A stretch of 64,000 bases of DNA from Bolinopsis microptera (Eukaryota > Ctenophora > Tentaculata > Lobata > Bolinopsidae): contig NC_087084.1 of assembly GCF_026151205.1 (NCBI RefSeq), positions 5,077,538 to 5,141,537 on the forward strand, read 5' to 3'. This document shows positions 45,710-57,738 of this stretch, piece by piece. Each line of letters opens with the position of its first letter. The stretch's first letter is position 1. The position numbers and the translations under genes were made by a program. The notes under the pieces were generated by a model that saw nothing but the letters and a program-made list of their open reading frames with translations, had not been told where the DNA came from and did no database searches.

Positions 45710-47884
45710 AAAACGGGACGCAAGAAAATGGAGATAACTAGTTTGAGGACTTATGAACTGATCAGTTAGGGTCCGATATCAAACATTACAGTTATCCGGA
45801 CATAACTGAACTAAGTGATTTTTCTAGAGTACTACTTAATAGAATGAATTTAAATGTAAGTGGTGATTCATCATTAATGGTTTTTGAATTTTGAGCTGGA
45901 ATAAAATAACTTCAGCGTTTATTTCTTTAAATTTCATGCAATTAAAGTTTCCGGAATGTATCCTTGAAAAAAGTTGATTATTTTGCTTAAAAGAAAGTCG
46001 AAGTTCTGGTAAGGGGTGCATTTCATTATGTATATATAATAAAACCAGTTCTTTGTAGTGATTTTAATTGTTTAAAACGGGGATAAGTATGGTTTATGTT
46101 GTATTATTATGTAGTCTCAATTCTAGAGTTCATGTTAACGACATGTTATAAATTTTTCTGCTGCTGATAAATTCGCAGAGCTTTAGATTTGCAGAACCAA
46201 GTTACTTAAATTGGTCATAAACTTATCCGTATTCTGCAACCATTTAATCTGTTTGGTATTTGCTCAGCGGCGCATGGCATGATCTGTCCATGTTTATACT
46301 TTAAGCACGATTACAATCCTCGTTGTATTTACCGTTATACCCTTTATTAGCGCTGATATTCCTCAAAGTAACACGAGTCCCGAAAGAAGCAGAAATGATC
46401 ATACAGCTGATGTTGATGACGGTAGTAGCTACCACTTGTAGTACCGCCTTGGTGTCACCTTTCGACAAGGGAGTTATGGGCAAGGTTTCCAAACAGTTCT
46501 TACAGGACTTTACAGACGAGGTGGCCGACAGAATATCTACACAATTGAAGGTAAGGCTGGGACTCGGAGGGGGATGGGGGGGGTGGGGGGGGGTGGGGTG
46601 CTTTGGCTAGAATTAAAGTCGAAATTACATCTAGTACAGTGAAATCCGTCACAAAGCTTACAAAGGATCTTTGACGTTTTTGAGTCCTAATAGGAGTCCT
46701 CTATGGCTGACCAACTTTTCCTTGCTACACGTTGTATACCTCTCGTGCACGCCGCGCGCTCAAAAGGGGTTACAGCGTGTGTCAAACTTTTCCAAACTTT
46801 TCCACGTGTCTTAAGGCCACTTTTTGCCAATTCACCACTTTTTACCACCCTTTTTGTTTGTCAAATATCTTTAGTTGTGAACATCGTAAAAAGTTGCGAA
46901 TTAATCGAGGGTGTTCATATTATCAGGAAGGAAAACTTAGCTAATTAGCAAAAAATTAAAATTTTTTTAGTGGTTCAAAATGATTGGAATCATCATGAAA
47001 TAAAAATTTGGCGGCCAAATTTTTTTAAAGGCCTGACTCAAAATTTTGTCCCAAAACTTCAGGTCGAAATGCAATTCTACGTTAATTCTAAAAATTTCAT
47101 GAAAAATTATTGAAACCCTATTGAGTTCTATTGTTTTGAGCGAAGTTAGTTTCGCAAATAACGCGAACTGAGATATGGGCGATTTTGTTAATTTTTTGTG
47201 ATTATTTGAACATAGAATCCACAGTTATAGGTAGATATTGAGCTGAAAATCATAGAGAATGTGTAGTTTAGGCTTACCTTTCATATAAAGTTGGTTTCAT
47301 TCAAAAATATTGATATTTGATCAATTTATGGGCCAAAATCGATCAAATTAGGTGCGTATGCCCAAATATGGGCATATAGTTTTTAGCTCATAACTCAGTC
47401 ATTTTTTGTCCAATCTTGATGGAAATTCATATACAAGTTCGGGGGAATACTATTGCTACAAAATCTACTAAAATCTGAATTTTGGGCATGTTCAGGGTAT
47501 TTGGCTAAATTGAGCCTAATTTGGACCAAATATGGGCGTGGCTGCCCCGCGGGCACCGTTTAGTGGTTTGGGTCCGGGACCCCCTCAAAATTTCGGTCAC
47601 CGGTCCTAGTTTGTTGGTCAACTGCTATGTCTCGAAACCAAGTTTCACAAAAAAAATCAGGGTGAAATAAAACCTCTCTGATTCTGTACCGTCGATCGTG
47701 CTAATCTGAACTGGCCTACCTGGATTACCATCTACCTCTTTTTTTCCTCGATAATTAGACCGAGTTGTGCAAGAAATGTGAAGTTCATAATAATTACATC
47801 ACTCGCCAAATGCAATTTGAGTCATATCGCATTTGGTGGGTGTTTAAATAATATCGAGCTCTTTTCAATCACACTATCACAATA

Positions 47885-48774
47885 CCTTATCGGACCTTAT
47901 TTGGACGGACATTACTTGAACGCTGAAGGCCCTAGCGTTCATCTTAATGTCCGTTCAAATAAAGTCCGTTCAATAAATGTCCGTCCAAGTTAAAGTCCGT
48001 TGAAATTTTTTCAAAACTTTTTCCATTTCAAACTTTTTGTCCAGAATATGACAACTTTGAGAACTTTATTGTGCCGTAAGTTAACGACGGAAAGGTTCTA
48101 CTTGGTCTGCCGGAGGCACAGAAAACTCTACTATAGTATATGATGTTTTCAAGGGTCACTTGGCGGAAAAAAGTCAACGAAATTATGGCACTCAACAACA
48201 TAGTTCATGAACTAGTCCCCGCCAACATGACAAACTTGTTCCAGTCTCTAGATATTACGGTAAATCGTGTTGCCAAGGACATTGTCCGAAGTTGTTATAG
48301 TTCATATTTTTGAGGAGAGGTAATGAAACAGTGCTAGGAAAGCTCCACGTGATGTTAAGGTTAACCTAAAGTTGTCTAAGATAAAACCACTTCACGCCGA
48401 ATGGCTTGTAAAAGTTAACACTGAAATGCAGGACCGGGGTAGTTTGATGAAAAAGGTTTCCACAAAGCTAGAAATCACTGATGCTTTAAGCATGGACTAT
48501 TTCATGCACGAAAACCCATTTAATGAAGATGATATGTGATATTAGAAATTGATCATGTACACATATTTTAACATTTTTACTGCTTAATGACTGCTTTTCT
48601 TACTTACTGTATAAAAAGTGGATTTAAAATCATTTGCTGAAATTAAAAAAACGTCAAAAAAATTGAAAAAATTCGGATTTTTGATGGTTTTGAATGCCTT
48701 CGAGCGTTCATATTAATGTCCGTTCACAATTATGTCCGTTCATGTAACGTCCGTCCAAATAAGGTCCGATAAGG
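47885..48774. mobile_element. Pogo/Tigger-like element, 890 bp, copy 5 intron
   Basis: Same CCTTATCGG...CCGATAAGG ends and TA flanks as 37980-38981. The DDE remnant here lies on the plus strand (around 48095-48535) and is broken by frameshifts and stops. Confidence 0.85.
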
Positions 48775-48938
48775 TATATCATATTAGTACAGAGAAATCC
48801 GTCTGAAAAAATCGATCTGCCGACACAGTGGGTCGGCAGATCGATCCTTTGTAAGCTTTGTGTGTCACACACAAAGCTTACAAAGGATTTTTGACGTTTT
48901 TTCCTAATAGGTGTTCTTTATGGCTGACAATAAAAACG

Positions 48939-49338
48939 TCGGACAATGTCCTTGGCAACACGATTTACCGTAATATCTAGAGGCTGGAACAAGTTTGTCA
49001 TGTTGGCGGGGACTAGCTCATGAACTATGTTGTTGAGTGCCATGATTTCGTTGACATTTTCCGCCAAGTGACCCTTGAAAACATCATATACTAGTAGAGT
49101 TTTCTGTGCCTCCGGCAGACCAAGAAGAACCTTTCCTTGGTCTTTCCGGCGCAATAAAGTTCTCATAGTTGTCATATTCTGGGTAAAAAGTTCGAAATGG
49201 AAAAATTTTTGAAAAAATTTCAACGGACCTTAACTTGGACAGACATTAATTGAACGGACTTTATTTGAACGGACATTAAGATGAACGCTAGGGCCTCCAG
49301 CGTTCAAGTAATGTCCGTCCAAATAAGGTCCGATAAGG
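48939..49338 (-). mobile_element. Partial second pogo-like copy, inverted
   Basis: The minus-strand frame at 48918-49223 encodes KVLLGLPEAQKTLLVYDVFK, VPANMTNLFQPLDITVN and KDIVRR, i.e. the second and third catalytic acidic positions of a DDE transposase. Only the right terminal repeat (to 49338, then TA) is present; the left half is missing. It faces the element at 47885 across an inverted piece of BPI intron (48775-48938). Confidence 0.82.
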
Positions 49339-51232
49339 TATTCGAAATATTATACGTACAAATTCGAAATATTATACGTACAAATTCAAATCAGTCTTAG
49401 GAAATTATGTAATCATAATGTCATGATCAGGTGATTTTAATATTTGTTAACCCCACCAGGGAAAATCATTCAGTGGAAGAGACAGTGGAAGTGGCTACTC
49501 GTTCGACTACTGGGGAGTGAGAGTAACCACCCTCACCCTCAACCCCTCCATCACCCTCCGTAATGATGGCAGTCAACTTGAGAACTTGTAGTGGACGTGA
49601 GTATGGATGGGACTATAAGAGCCTCAGGGAGCTGGAAGTACGACCAGAGGTCCTGGTGGTACTCCGTGTCAATTGATGGAGGAGTTCAAGTTAGCTCTAG
49701 GTTTAGTATCTCAGACAGGGTCAATCTTGGGGTAAAGTCGAACGGAAAAGTTGGGTTCTCACATGACTCCGGTTCTTGTAGGGCGAGTATAGGATCTCTC
49801 GACATTAACATTAATACAGGTTCCTGGTTAAACTGGTTTTTGAACGAAATGACGTGGATCTTTGAAATTGGTCTGACATTAGATTTTCGGAGATCTATTT
49901 GCGAGAAAGTGAATGAAGTGGTGGGTGAAGCTGCAGCTAACTTGGACAATGCAATGTTCAACCAGGACTTTTCGATGCCATTGGAATCGGGAGGAGAACT
50001 GAAAGTGGACTTTAACCCATCAGTAATAACAGGGGGACCTAGCTGTGCTGTTATCTCTACACCCGCAGTTATAGAACTGACAGGAGTACCAGACACCACA
50101 CAAATAGTCACACCTCCCTTTATCCACATCCCTGCCACCGAGGAACCAGCTAGAAAGAAGAGACAGGCTAAAGACTGGTGTGGAGTGGTTCCAGGTCCTA
50201 ACAGTGGGGTCTCCATCATCCTCACGAAGGACCTCATCTCTAGAGGCATCCAGAACCTACACCACTTCGACTTACTCAAGTTTTCTTTGGTAGAGACAGG
50301 CACTGAGGGGAGTAGAACGACTTTCGTTGTGTTGCGCAATGGCCAGGTTATAGATACAGTGAGTGTACAGTTCCCTGAAAACGAAGGACAGATCCTGGCT
50401 GGATTTAACAGGAAGACCGTGAAGATCAGCAGCACTGCACTCCCGGAAGTAAGCATCACCGACGACGGTATCTCCGTATTGGTTCACCTCAGAGCTCGGC
50501 TCACTCTGAGCAGTGATGACCCGAAACTTGAGATTAAAACGGAGTTCGAGTCCCTGACTAATTGGATAGGAACAATGAGGATGGTAAAGAAGGACGGGGG
50601 ATACTCGCTAGTCCCCAACGTGACAGCAAATGTAGATATATGGACTGGGAAACTCTACATTGGAGCGGAGATGGACGGAATGACGATGTCCGAACAAAGG
50701 AGACTGGAGGAGGATAACTTGATACTGGAGGGGATCGAGAGTCTCCTCAACTCGGTGCTGGAGGAGAAACTGGCGAGGGTGCTGGAGGACGATTTGCAGA
50801 GTGGGATCCCTCTAAACATCCCTGAGGAGTATATGACAGTGGGGAGGGCAGATATCAGTTACATGGAGGATTACATCATCGTATATGCTGATGATATCAC
50901 CATCAACCTTCAGTAGAAAACGGGACGCAAGAAAATGGAGATTACTAGTTTGAGGACTTATGAACTGATCAGTTAGGGTCCGATATCAAACATTACAGTT
51001 ATCCGGACATAACTGAACTAATTGATTTTTCTAGAGTACTACTTAATAGAATGAATTTAAATATAAGTGGTGATTCTTTCTTTTTTAATACTTTCAACAC
51101 TACTATATAACAAATAATTTGAGGTTTCTATTGTTACCATACACACCCAGATCTACGTTACTGTAGCTGTTTAAGTTTTTCTAAAAACTTACAGTTTATC
51201 TTGGGTATAGGACCTTGATTTCATTAGCAGAT

Positions 51233-52447
51233 ATGGATGACTTGAAGAAACTGGAAGATGAGCTCGACCTAATCAACGAAAATTCCATAAAAGGTAAGAA
51301 AACAATCCACCAAGCAAAAGATTTGACAGATATAGCCACCAGCAACAACAAAGATCATATTTTCAAGGTTTGTAAAGAACTATACATCATTGCAACCAGA
51401 GCTATTGATCTAGCAAAGACCTCACTTGTCCCCCTTCCGGAACAGGACAGCCAAACTCTAGAAAACATAATTAAGAGACAATTGAGTGAAGTCCTACCTA
51501 ATCTTCTGAAAGAAGCTATTTCAGTGGCTGCCATTTCCCCTGCGGAATCCCTGCAAGCTAACCCCCCAATAGAGAAGCCCCTGCCAGCAAGGCACACGAT
51601 TACTATAGCAAAGTCACCAGTGAACGAGGATGATACAGAGACTACTATCACTAACCATGAATGGACCGAAGTTTATCGTAAGGACGTGAAGAACTCTCTT
51701 AAAGGTGTCCGAGTTAAAGATGAACGGGTAAGTAATGGTACAACAGTGCTGAGTTTTACTACTGAAGATGACATGAAAGAAGCGGAAAGAGCGCTGACAC
51801 AAAAATGTAAGTCAGTTAAAATCAATTCAAAGTCAGTAGAACCAAAGAAGTTAGATCCCAAACTAACAATATCTGACATTCACCTTGATTTTGACAGCAA
51901 AGAAAAGATCCTTGATGAACTACTGGAAAAGAACACTGGTATGAAGGATGCTAATGTCAAAGTAGTCTACTATGATATCAAAGAAAAATTTGCTGTCATC
52001 CAACTGCCCATAGAGGCTAGAGAAGTCATCAGAAAATGTGGTGACTATATATACCTGGGCCTACAAAGACATCGTGTGTATGACCGACTCCATGTAGTAC
52101 AATGTTACCACTGCCAGCAATTTGGCCATATGGCAAAGTCACAGTACTGCAAGCTGAAAGATGCCTCTCCTACATGTTTCTACTGTGCTGGAGCACATAC
52201 TTCTAAAGACTGTGAAAACAGGATAAATAATAGGACTGATCGGATAAAGTGTTCTAACTGCTTTAATAGTAAAAGTGCTACAGAGAAAAATGCTGCAAAG
52301 ACGCATAAAGCTGCTGATAATCTTTGTCCATTCTTTATAAGAGAAAAAGAACGAGTCATGTCTAGAACTGCAGGATGCACGGAGCAGATAAAAAACGCCT
52401 ATCGCCAGAGGGTCAAGGACCAAAAGATGAGACTAGGAAGAAGTTGA
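51233..52447 (+). CDS. LINE ORF1, gag-like zinc-knuckle protein
   Basis: 404 residues from ATG 51233 (an earlier in-frame TTG at 51215 is unlikely to be the start). The N-terminal half is acidic and helical (MDDLKKLEDELDLINENS); the middle has an RRM-like fold candidate (RVSNGTTVLSFTTEDDMKEA). The C-terminal part has zinc knuckles: CYHCQQFGHMAKSQYC, CFYCAGAHTSKDC and a looser CSNC...H...C. This is the ORF1 plan of CR1/Jockey-type LINEs, binding the element RNA in an RNP. It overlaps ORF2 by 73 bases in another frame. Confidence 0.9.
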   Translation: MDDLKKLEDELDLINENSIKGKKTIHQAKDLTDIATSNNKDHIFKVCKELYIIATRAIDLAKTSLVPLPEQDSQTLENIIKRQLSEVLPNLLKEAISVAAISPAESLQANPPIEKPLPARHTITIAKSPVNEDDTETTITNHEWTEVYRKDVKNSLKGVRVKDERVSNGTTVLSFTTEDDMKEAERALTQKCKSVKINSKSVEPKKLDPKLTISDIHLDFDSKEKILDELLEKNTGMKDANVKVVYYDIKEKFAVIQLPIEAREVIRKCGDYIYLGLQRHRVYDRLHVVQCYHCQQFGHMAKSQYCKLKDASPTCFYCAGAHTSKDCENRINNRTDRIKCSNCFNSKSATEKNAAKTHKAADNLCPFFIREKERVMSRTAGCTEQIKNAYRQRVKDQKMRLGRS

Positions 52448-55347
52448 GATGTGGAACTTTCAATGTCCGATCTCTTTTAAACAAGACTGTTGGTGTTTTA
52501 GAACATTTGTGGGAAACAGACTGTGACATTTGTTTTATGCAAGAAACATTTCTTCGAGATGGCGACAAAGCAAAACTCACTGAGATAAAAGATAGTGGCT
52601 GGAGCATACTTTCTGATCCTAGGAAACACCGCAGTGGAGGTGGTATAGCAATGGTTTACAGAAGTTCGATTGAACTGAAGCCTAATACCAAAGTGACCAA
52701 GTTTAAGTCATTTCAAGTGATGGAATCACTTCTGAGTGCTGAATCAGAGTTGCTGAGACTATTAAACATCTACCGACCCCCCTACACAAAGAAAGCAAGG
52801 TACACAGAATGTGACTTCCTAAAGGAGTTTGAAGAATACCTTAAAATACTGTGTGCAAAGCCAGGAAACCCTCTCTTGACTTGTGATTTCAATTTTCATG
52901 TTGAAAGACCCGATGAACACTATCCAAAGAAGTTTCTGGACTTGCTAGCTCAGTACAACCTCCGACAACATGTTCCAATAGTCCCAACTCATGATCAGGG
53001 CGGTACCCTGGACCTAGTGATCACTACCCAGTCCCTTGAGAACAAGATCAGCAATTTTAACATTGTTCAGTCAAGAACTTCCTCAGACCATTTTCTAGTA
53101 CTCTTCGATGTTGACACTCGACTTAGTAAGAATGATAATGGCAAATTTCTGAGAGCCTACAGAAATTTCAAATCCATAGACATTGAAATTTTTAAGGATG
53201 ATCTAAGGAATTCCAACCTGTCGACTATTGATCCAATTTTAACTGCTGAAGAAGCGACTTCACTGTATAACTCTGTACTTACTCAACTCATGGATAAGCA
53301 CTGTCCTGTTATAAAGAAGAAATTTCGGAAGAAACCCATGCCGTGGCTTGACTTAGACCTTAGTTTGCTACGTCAAAAGAGGAGAGCAGCCGAACGTGCA
53401 TGGCGCAAAGGAAAGGGTACCAGGAAAGACTACATAGATCTCAGAGATAGATTTGTTAGTTTAGAGTTTGTGAAGAGATGTTCTTATAACAAAGAGTCGC
53501 TTCGAGCATCATCAGGAGACTCAAAGGCCCTTTACAAGAAGCTTAACAGACTTCTTGGTAACGAGACACAGGACCTCCCCAAACATCAAGACCCTGGAAA
53601 ACTGTCAGAGGATTTCAAAGACTTCTTTGCTGAGAAAGTTAACAAAATACGGAAAGACATTGAATTGGATGCATCCAAAAACGTCCCGGAGGAAACACTT
53701 GCTCTTTCAAGTGAACCTGATTATGTTTCAACTCTTCACACGTTTTCCCCTATCAGTGCTGAAGACCTCAGAAAATTGGTTAAAATGATGAGTAACAAGT
53801 TCTGCTGTCTGGATCCCATTCCTTCATTCCTACTGAAGAGCTGTGTGGATGAGCTAACACCTGTACTCCTGCACATCCTAAACACGTCTACTAAGACAGG
53901 ATCATTTCCTTCTCAAATGAAGAAAGCGGTTATTAAGCCAACCCTTAAGAAAGAGAACGCTGATGTTGACAGTTTAAGTAACTATAGACCAGTATCGAAC
54001 CTTTCTGCTATATCCAAGCTCCTGGAAAGAATTGTACTGAACCAGTTAAATGACTATCTGGACACAAACAACCTTCACTGCCCTGTCCAGTCTGGATACC
54101 GCCCACAGCACAGCTGTGAGACCCTTCTTGTCAGGATGACTGACGACATAAACAAGGAGATTCAAGCAGGTAACATCGTGGCTGTGGTACTCCTGGATCT
54201 CAGTGCAGCTTTCGACACTATTGACCACGAAATCCTCCTTGAGAAACTTTTCAAGCATTATGGTGTAACTGGGAAAGCCCTTCAATGGATGAGATCATAC
54301 CTTGAGAGCAGATATTTCTTTGTAAAGATTGGCGATACTATCTCGTCTCTGCTTGAACTCCTCTTTGGAGTCCCTCAGGGATCCCTACTAGGGCCCATCT
54401 TGTTTATACTCTACATTAAAGACCTTCAAAACATTGCTGCCAAATTTGGACTAGACATCCAGCTATATGCGGATGACTCTCAGTTATACATATCTTTTCA
54501 TCCAAGCTTCCCAAGCGAACTTGCAGATGTCAAAGATCGGATAAATAGATGTCTCTCGGAAATCAAGCATTGGATGGTTGGAAACTTTATGAAACTCAAT
54601 GAGTCGAAGACAGAACTACTTGTCCTAGGCAAATCAAAAGTTCTTAAAGACTGCAAAATGGAGGTGACGGTTCAGTTCGGAAACTCAACTATCACTCCAA
54701 CTGAATGTAAAGGTGACAGCTGGAAGAGTCTTGGGGTAAAGTTTGATAAGTCTCTTACAATGGAAAGACAAATTAATAGTGTCAAACAGAAATGCAGCTG
54801 GACAATGATGAATCTAAGGACGATTGGGCGCTATCTGGATGAAGGAGTGAAACTCATGATGGTAACACAGCTTGTAATATCAAAGCTCGACTACTGTAAT
54901 TCTCTTTACATGAACCTACCAAAGACACGACTAAACAAGCTAAGATCAACCCTCAATGGTGCCATACGGTTCATCTACAATATCAAAGACCGATTAGAAG
55001 ACCTACTTCCCTACTACAAGAGAGCACATATCCTTCCTCTTGACCAAAGGATTTTCTTTAAAGTCTGCCTGTTAACTTATAAAGCTGTGCATGGGATTGC
55101 ACCGGCCTACATACAGAATCTTGTAGTGATCGAAAACCCATTGACAATAGCCAGTACAAGATCAAAAGTAGAAGGAGATTGTTACAGACTAAAGACTCCT
55201 AAAACTACAAATAGTAAGATTGATCAACGTCGATTCACCAACTACGCACCAACTGCTTGGAACTCACTTCCCTGGGAGATACGATCACTACGCAACGTAG
55301 ACAGTTTTAAAGGTAGCCTTAAACATTATTTATATGACCGTATGTGA
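52375..55347 (+). CDS. LINE ORF2, endonuclease-reverse transcriptase
   Basis: 990 residues, uninterrupted. The N-terminal APE-type endonuclease has FNVRSL, QETFL, LLTCDFNFH, TLDLVI and SSDHFLV. The reverse transcriptase has NYRPVSNLS, QSGYRPQHSCETLL, DLSAAFDTIDHEIL, GVPQGSLLGPILF and the catalytic YADD at about residues 698-701. The C-terminus has a CR1/L2-type thumb region (SWKSLGVKFDKSLTM, LDYCNSLY) and the ending NSLPWEIRSLRNVDSFKGSL. All expected catalytic residues are present, except that the usual GDFN of the endonuclease reads CDFN. It nicks target DNA and copies the element RNA by target-primed reverse transcription. Confidence 0.95.
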   Translation: MHGADKKRLSPEGQGPKDETRKKLRCGTFNVRSLLNKTVGVLEHLWETDCDICFMQETFLRDGDKAKLTEIKDSGWSILSDPRKHRSGGGIAMVYRSSIELKPNTKVTKFKSFQVMESLLSAESELLRLLNIYRPPYTKKARYTECDFLKEFEEYLKILCAKPGNPLLTCDFNFHVERPDEHYPKKFLDLLAQYNLRQHVPIVPTHDQGGTLDLVITTQSLENKISNFNIVQSRTSSDHFLVLFDVDTRLSKNDNGKFLRAYRNFKSIDIEIFKDDLRNSNLSTIDPILTAEEATSLYNSVLTQLMDKHCPVIKKKFRKKPMPWLDLDLSLLRQKRRAAERAWRKGKGTRKDYIDLRDRFVSLEFVKRCSYNKESLRASSGDSKALYKKLNRLLGNETQDLPKHQDPGKLSEDFKDFFAEKVNKIRKDIELDASKNVPEETLALSSEPDYVSTLHTFSPISAEDLRKLVKMMSNKFCCLDPIPSFLLKSCVDELTPVLLHILNTSTKTGSFPSQMKKAVIKPTLKKENADVDSLSNYRPVSNLSAISKLLERIVLNQLNDYLDTNNLHCPVQSGYRPQHSCETLLVRMTDDINKEIQAGNIVAVVLLDLSAAFDTIDHEILLEKLFKHYGVTGKALQWMRSYLESRYFFVKIGDTISSLLELLFGVPQGSLLGPILFILYIKDLQNIAAKFGLDIQLYADDSQLYISFHPSFPSELADVKDRINRCLSEIKHWMVGNFMKLNESKTELLVLGKSKVLKDCKMEVTVQFGNSTITPTECKGDSWKSLGVKFDKSLTMERQINSVKQKCSWTMMNLRTIGRYLDEGVKLMMVTQLVISKLDYCNSLYMNLPKTRLNKLRSTLNGAIRFIYNIKDRLEDLLPYYKRAHILPLDQRIFFKVCLLTYKAVHGIAPAYIQNLVVIENPLTIASTRSKVEGDCYRLKTPKTTNSKIDQRRFTNYAPTAWNSLPWEIRSLRNVDSFKGSLKHYLYDRM

Positions 55348-55662
55348 TTAGTGCTGTTTTTTCTTTGTTCTTATGATTTGTTGGAGGGTGTATCTTTATT
55401 TATAAGTGCAAAGTGTATTAATATATTAATAAACCTTCCTATGATTCCTATAAGTATATTATGTTACTTTTGAAGTGTTTTCTGGTGGTTTATTGTTAAT
55501 CGTAGTGTGGTATATATCAATAAATCTTCCTATGATTACTATATGATATATTTAAAGTTTTAATTTTTCCTAAATAGATTTGTTTTTGAGATGATTTAGT
55601 TGTTTGTTGCTGGATATTTTGACCACACCCTTTAGAACCGCTCTGACATGGTTAGTACCTGG

Positions 55663-56432
55663 TGTTAGGGACGTGTGTAGCACCTTAGAACTAGAAGTTA
55701 AGTTGAACCCCAGTATGCTGCGTTAGTAGTAATTAGATTTGTAAATATGTGGATTAAAATGGTAAATAAACCATGTAAATTTGCAAATATTCACCGTAAC
55801 ATAAAGTGTCATAAAGATGAATTAGGTGAGAACTTATATGATTAAGATGAATTAAGTGATCATTTATATGATTAAGATCTGATTGGAGAGATTTGCAGAG
55901 CACTGCATCCATTGGTCAGAAAGGACATTTAGTGTTATTAGAATTATTTATAAAGAAATTATTGGATTAATAAGAGTTATTGAATCCATCAATTAGTGGA
56001 ACGGTATTTTAACCAGTTTTAAAAACCTGTATTTGATTATTAAACCTGTTTGTTTGCAATAACCTGTTTGCAATAACCTGTTTGTTTGCAACTCTCCTGG
56101 ATAACGCGTGGACCGCCTCTTCCACTGGAGCTCCTCTTCTACAGAACACCTAGACTACAAAAGATGAACACACAAGATTCTCACTGCCGTTAGCTGTAGC
56201 CGTCTGCCTTTAGCCTTTTCCCGAACGCCTCTCCTATGATTGGTTTTCCCTACACGGCCGGGATGTTAGTATGCTGCGCTCTCTCCCACGTCACTAGTTT
56301 CATAAATAGGTTTGTAGTCTTTTATTTCAAATCATTGACCTTAGTATTTTGTTCCTAAGACCGTATCAAAATCATGCATAATTAAGTTAAGATTAATTTC
56401 ATGAGTTCAAGCTCTGTGCATAATATGCGGGT
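55663..56432 (+). repeat. Left 770-bp terminal repeat
   Basis: Left copy of the long direct repeat. It contains a triple TAACCTGTTTG motif, a possible promoter region (TCATAAATAGG) and the end CATAATATGCGGGT. Confidence 0.85.
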
Positions 56433-57269
56433 TGGGAAGAGGGATGAGCTCCTTATAATCCCAGCCCATAACAGGGGGAGGCGGATCCGCGAGGATCCGG
56501 GGACACGTTAAACAACTATATAGTGCTGGAGAGTAACTGAAGGCTCCCGTGTCTAACGAAGTGTGAATTAACACACTGCCTTGGTACCCTCTAGTCGGCC
56601 GTGTTTTCGGGCTACCTGGTGTTCAGTACCTGGAGCTTGTCACCCCCAGGACTGGACATACGTCCCCAGGCAAGTGGAACACGGTGGTACGTGGACGACA
56701 GTCCACACCTAGCTAGTATCTTATCTTTTTGAACCCCACAAAGGTGGAAAATTACCCAGAAAGGGAGTGAATAAAATTTGGAAGATAAGATCTAGTGAAC
56801 AGGCAAGGCAAGAGAAAACGGTCAAAGTTCATAGTTGTGACAGCTAAGTCCTCTATGGATAAGACCGTCGGTGGAACCTAGGAGTGCCAATCCCACTTAC
56901 TGGTCATCCATCGCTACAGACTGGGTCCCTTGCCGGTAGGTTCACATATGCGTAACATCCTTTTATGTAAAAGGTTGCGTGATCTGCTCAATGTACAGTC
57001 GGGCCTACATAAGCTAAAAGCGACTTGGTCTTTATGATCGTCCAGTTAGTAAGCGAATGTAGCTGTTGTGATCGAGGGGATTAAAAATTGAACCTCGGGA
57101 AGCAATGGGCAGTTCTTTAAACTGCGGAAATGGGGTCAGCTCAGACTGCGCCTGGTTACACATAATGATTAAGTAAGAATAAATAAGTAAGTAAGGGTGC
57201 ATAAAATGAAAGTTATGATTGAATTGAAAAAGTTGAAATGTAACAGGAGGTCGAAGACCAGAAGTGACA

Positions 57270-57738
57270 AAATGAACAACTTTTAGAGAGGGCAGACCTT
57301 CTCATCAACTGCAAAAACGCTTCCCTATCTAGGACCCAAGCTGTCAACGCTGTGGATACAGCCATCACACCGGACATTAATGACACGACCAATAAGTTAA
57401 ACACTATTATTGATTTACTATCTGTTAATGCAATCAGCCAAGTCGTACCACGTGAAGTTCAGCCTGTAAACCCAAATACCGATACTCCCGCTTACAATAA
57501 TGGCCTCAACCTCCCATACAATTACCAAGGATCACGTGTAAGCATCGGACTACCTAACATAAATTACTATGGACAACAGTCCAACAACTTTGACAACATG
57601 GCTTTCAGCAGCCAAGATGCACGCTACAATGACCACTACAATGACCACGAGGACAATGACTTTAATTATAGGGTATTAAGTTGTGGGCATGTATATTTCT
57701 TTCTTTTTTTTTCTTTTATTAAAAAATTAATTTATTGA
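57270..57738 (+). CDS. Short gag-like or orphan frame inside LTR-type element
   Basis: The open frame runs from about 57270 (LLERADLLINCKNASLSRTQ) through TPDINDTTNKLNTIIDLLS to a Tyr/Asn/Asp-rich end (YNDHYNDHEDNDF) and stop at 57736-57738. No ATG was found upstream of the helical segment. No zinc knuckle or protease motif. It could be a decayed gag or chance. Confidence 0.35.

Larger units (their letters stand above)
46395..50916 (+). pseudogene. BPI/LBP-like copy 5, frameshifted by 8-bp insertion
   Basis: Exon 1 (46395-46550) is intact. Exon 2 starts at 49460 and reads GKSFSGRDSGSGYSFDYWGV, NPSITLRNDGSQL, then ENL and TAG at 49589-49591. Compared with copy 3 (CAACTTGTTGTGGAC), copy 5 has CAACTTGAGAACTTGTAGTGG, an 8-bp insertion that looks like slippage on AACTTG. 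Downstream, in the shifted frame, the rest of the protein is open to 50916 and resembles copy 3 in keeping both disulfide cysteines (SICEKV). It retains RKKR. Lobe residues differ from all others (NINTGSWLNWFLNEMTW). The conserved remainder implies recent inactivation, or an assembly/allelic error. The intron contains a rearranged pair of pogo-like elements and the 3' flank is split by a LINE. Confidence 0.82.

Noticed and set aside
49591-50916. Treating BPI copy 5 as an intact gene starting at 49591
   Set aside because: That start (GTG) lies inside a conserved strand and lacks signal peptide and N-terminal region; the in-phase exon junction at 49460 leads to a stop.
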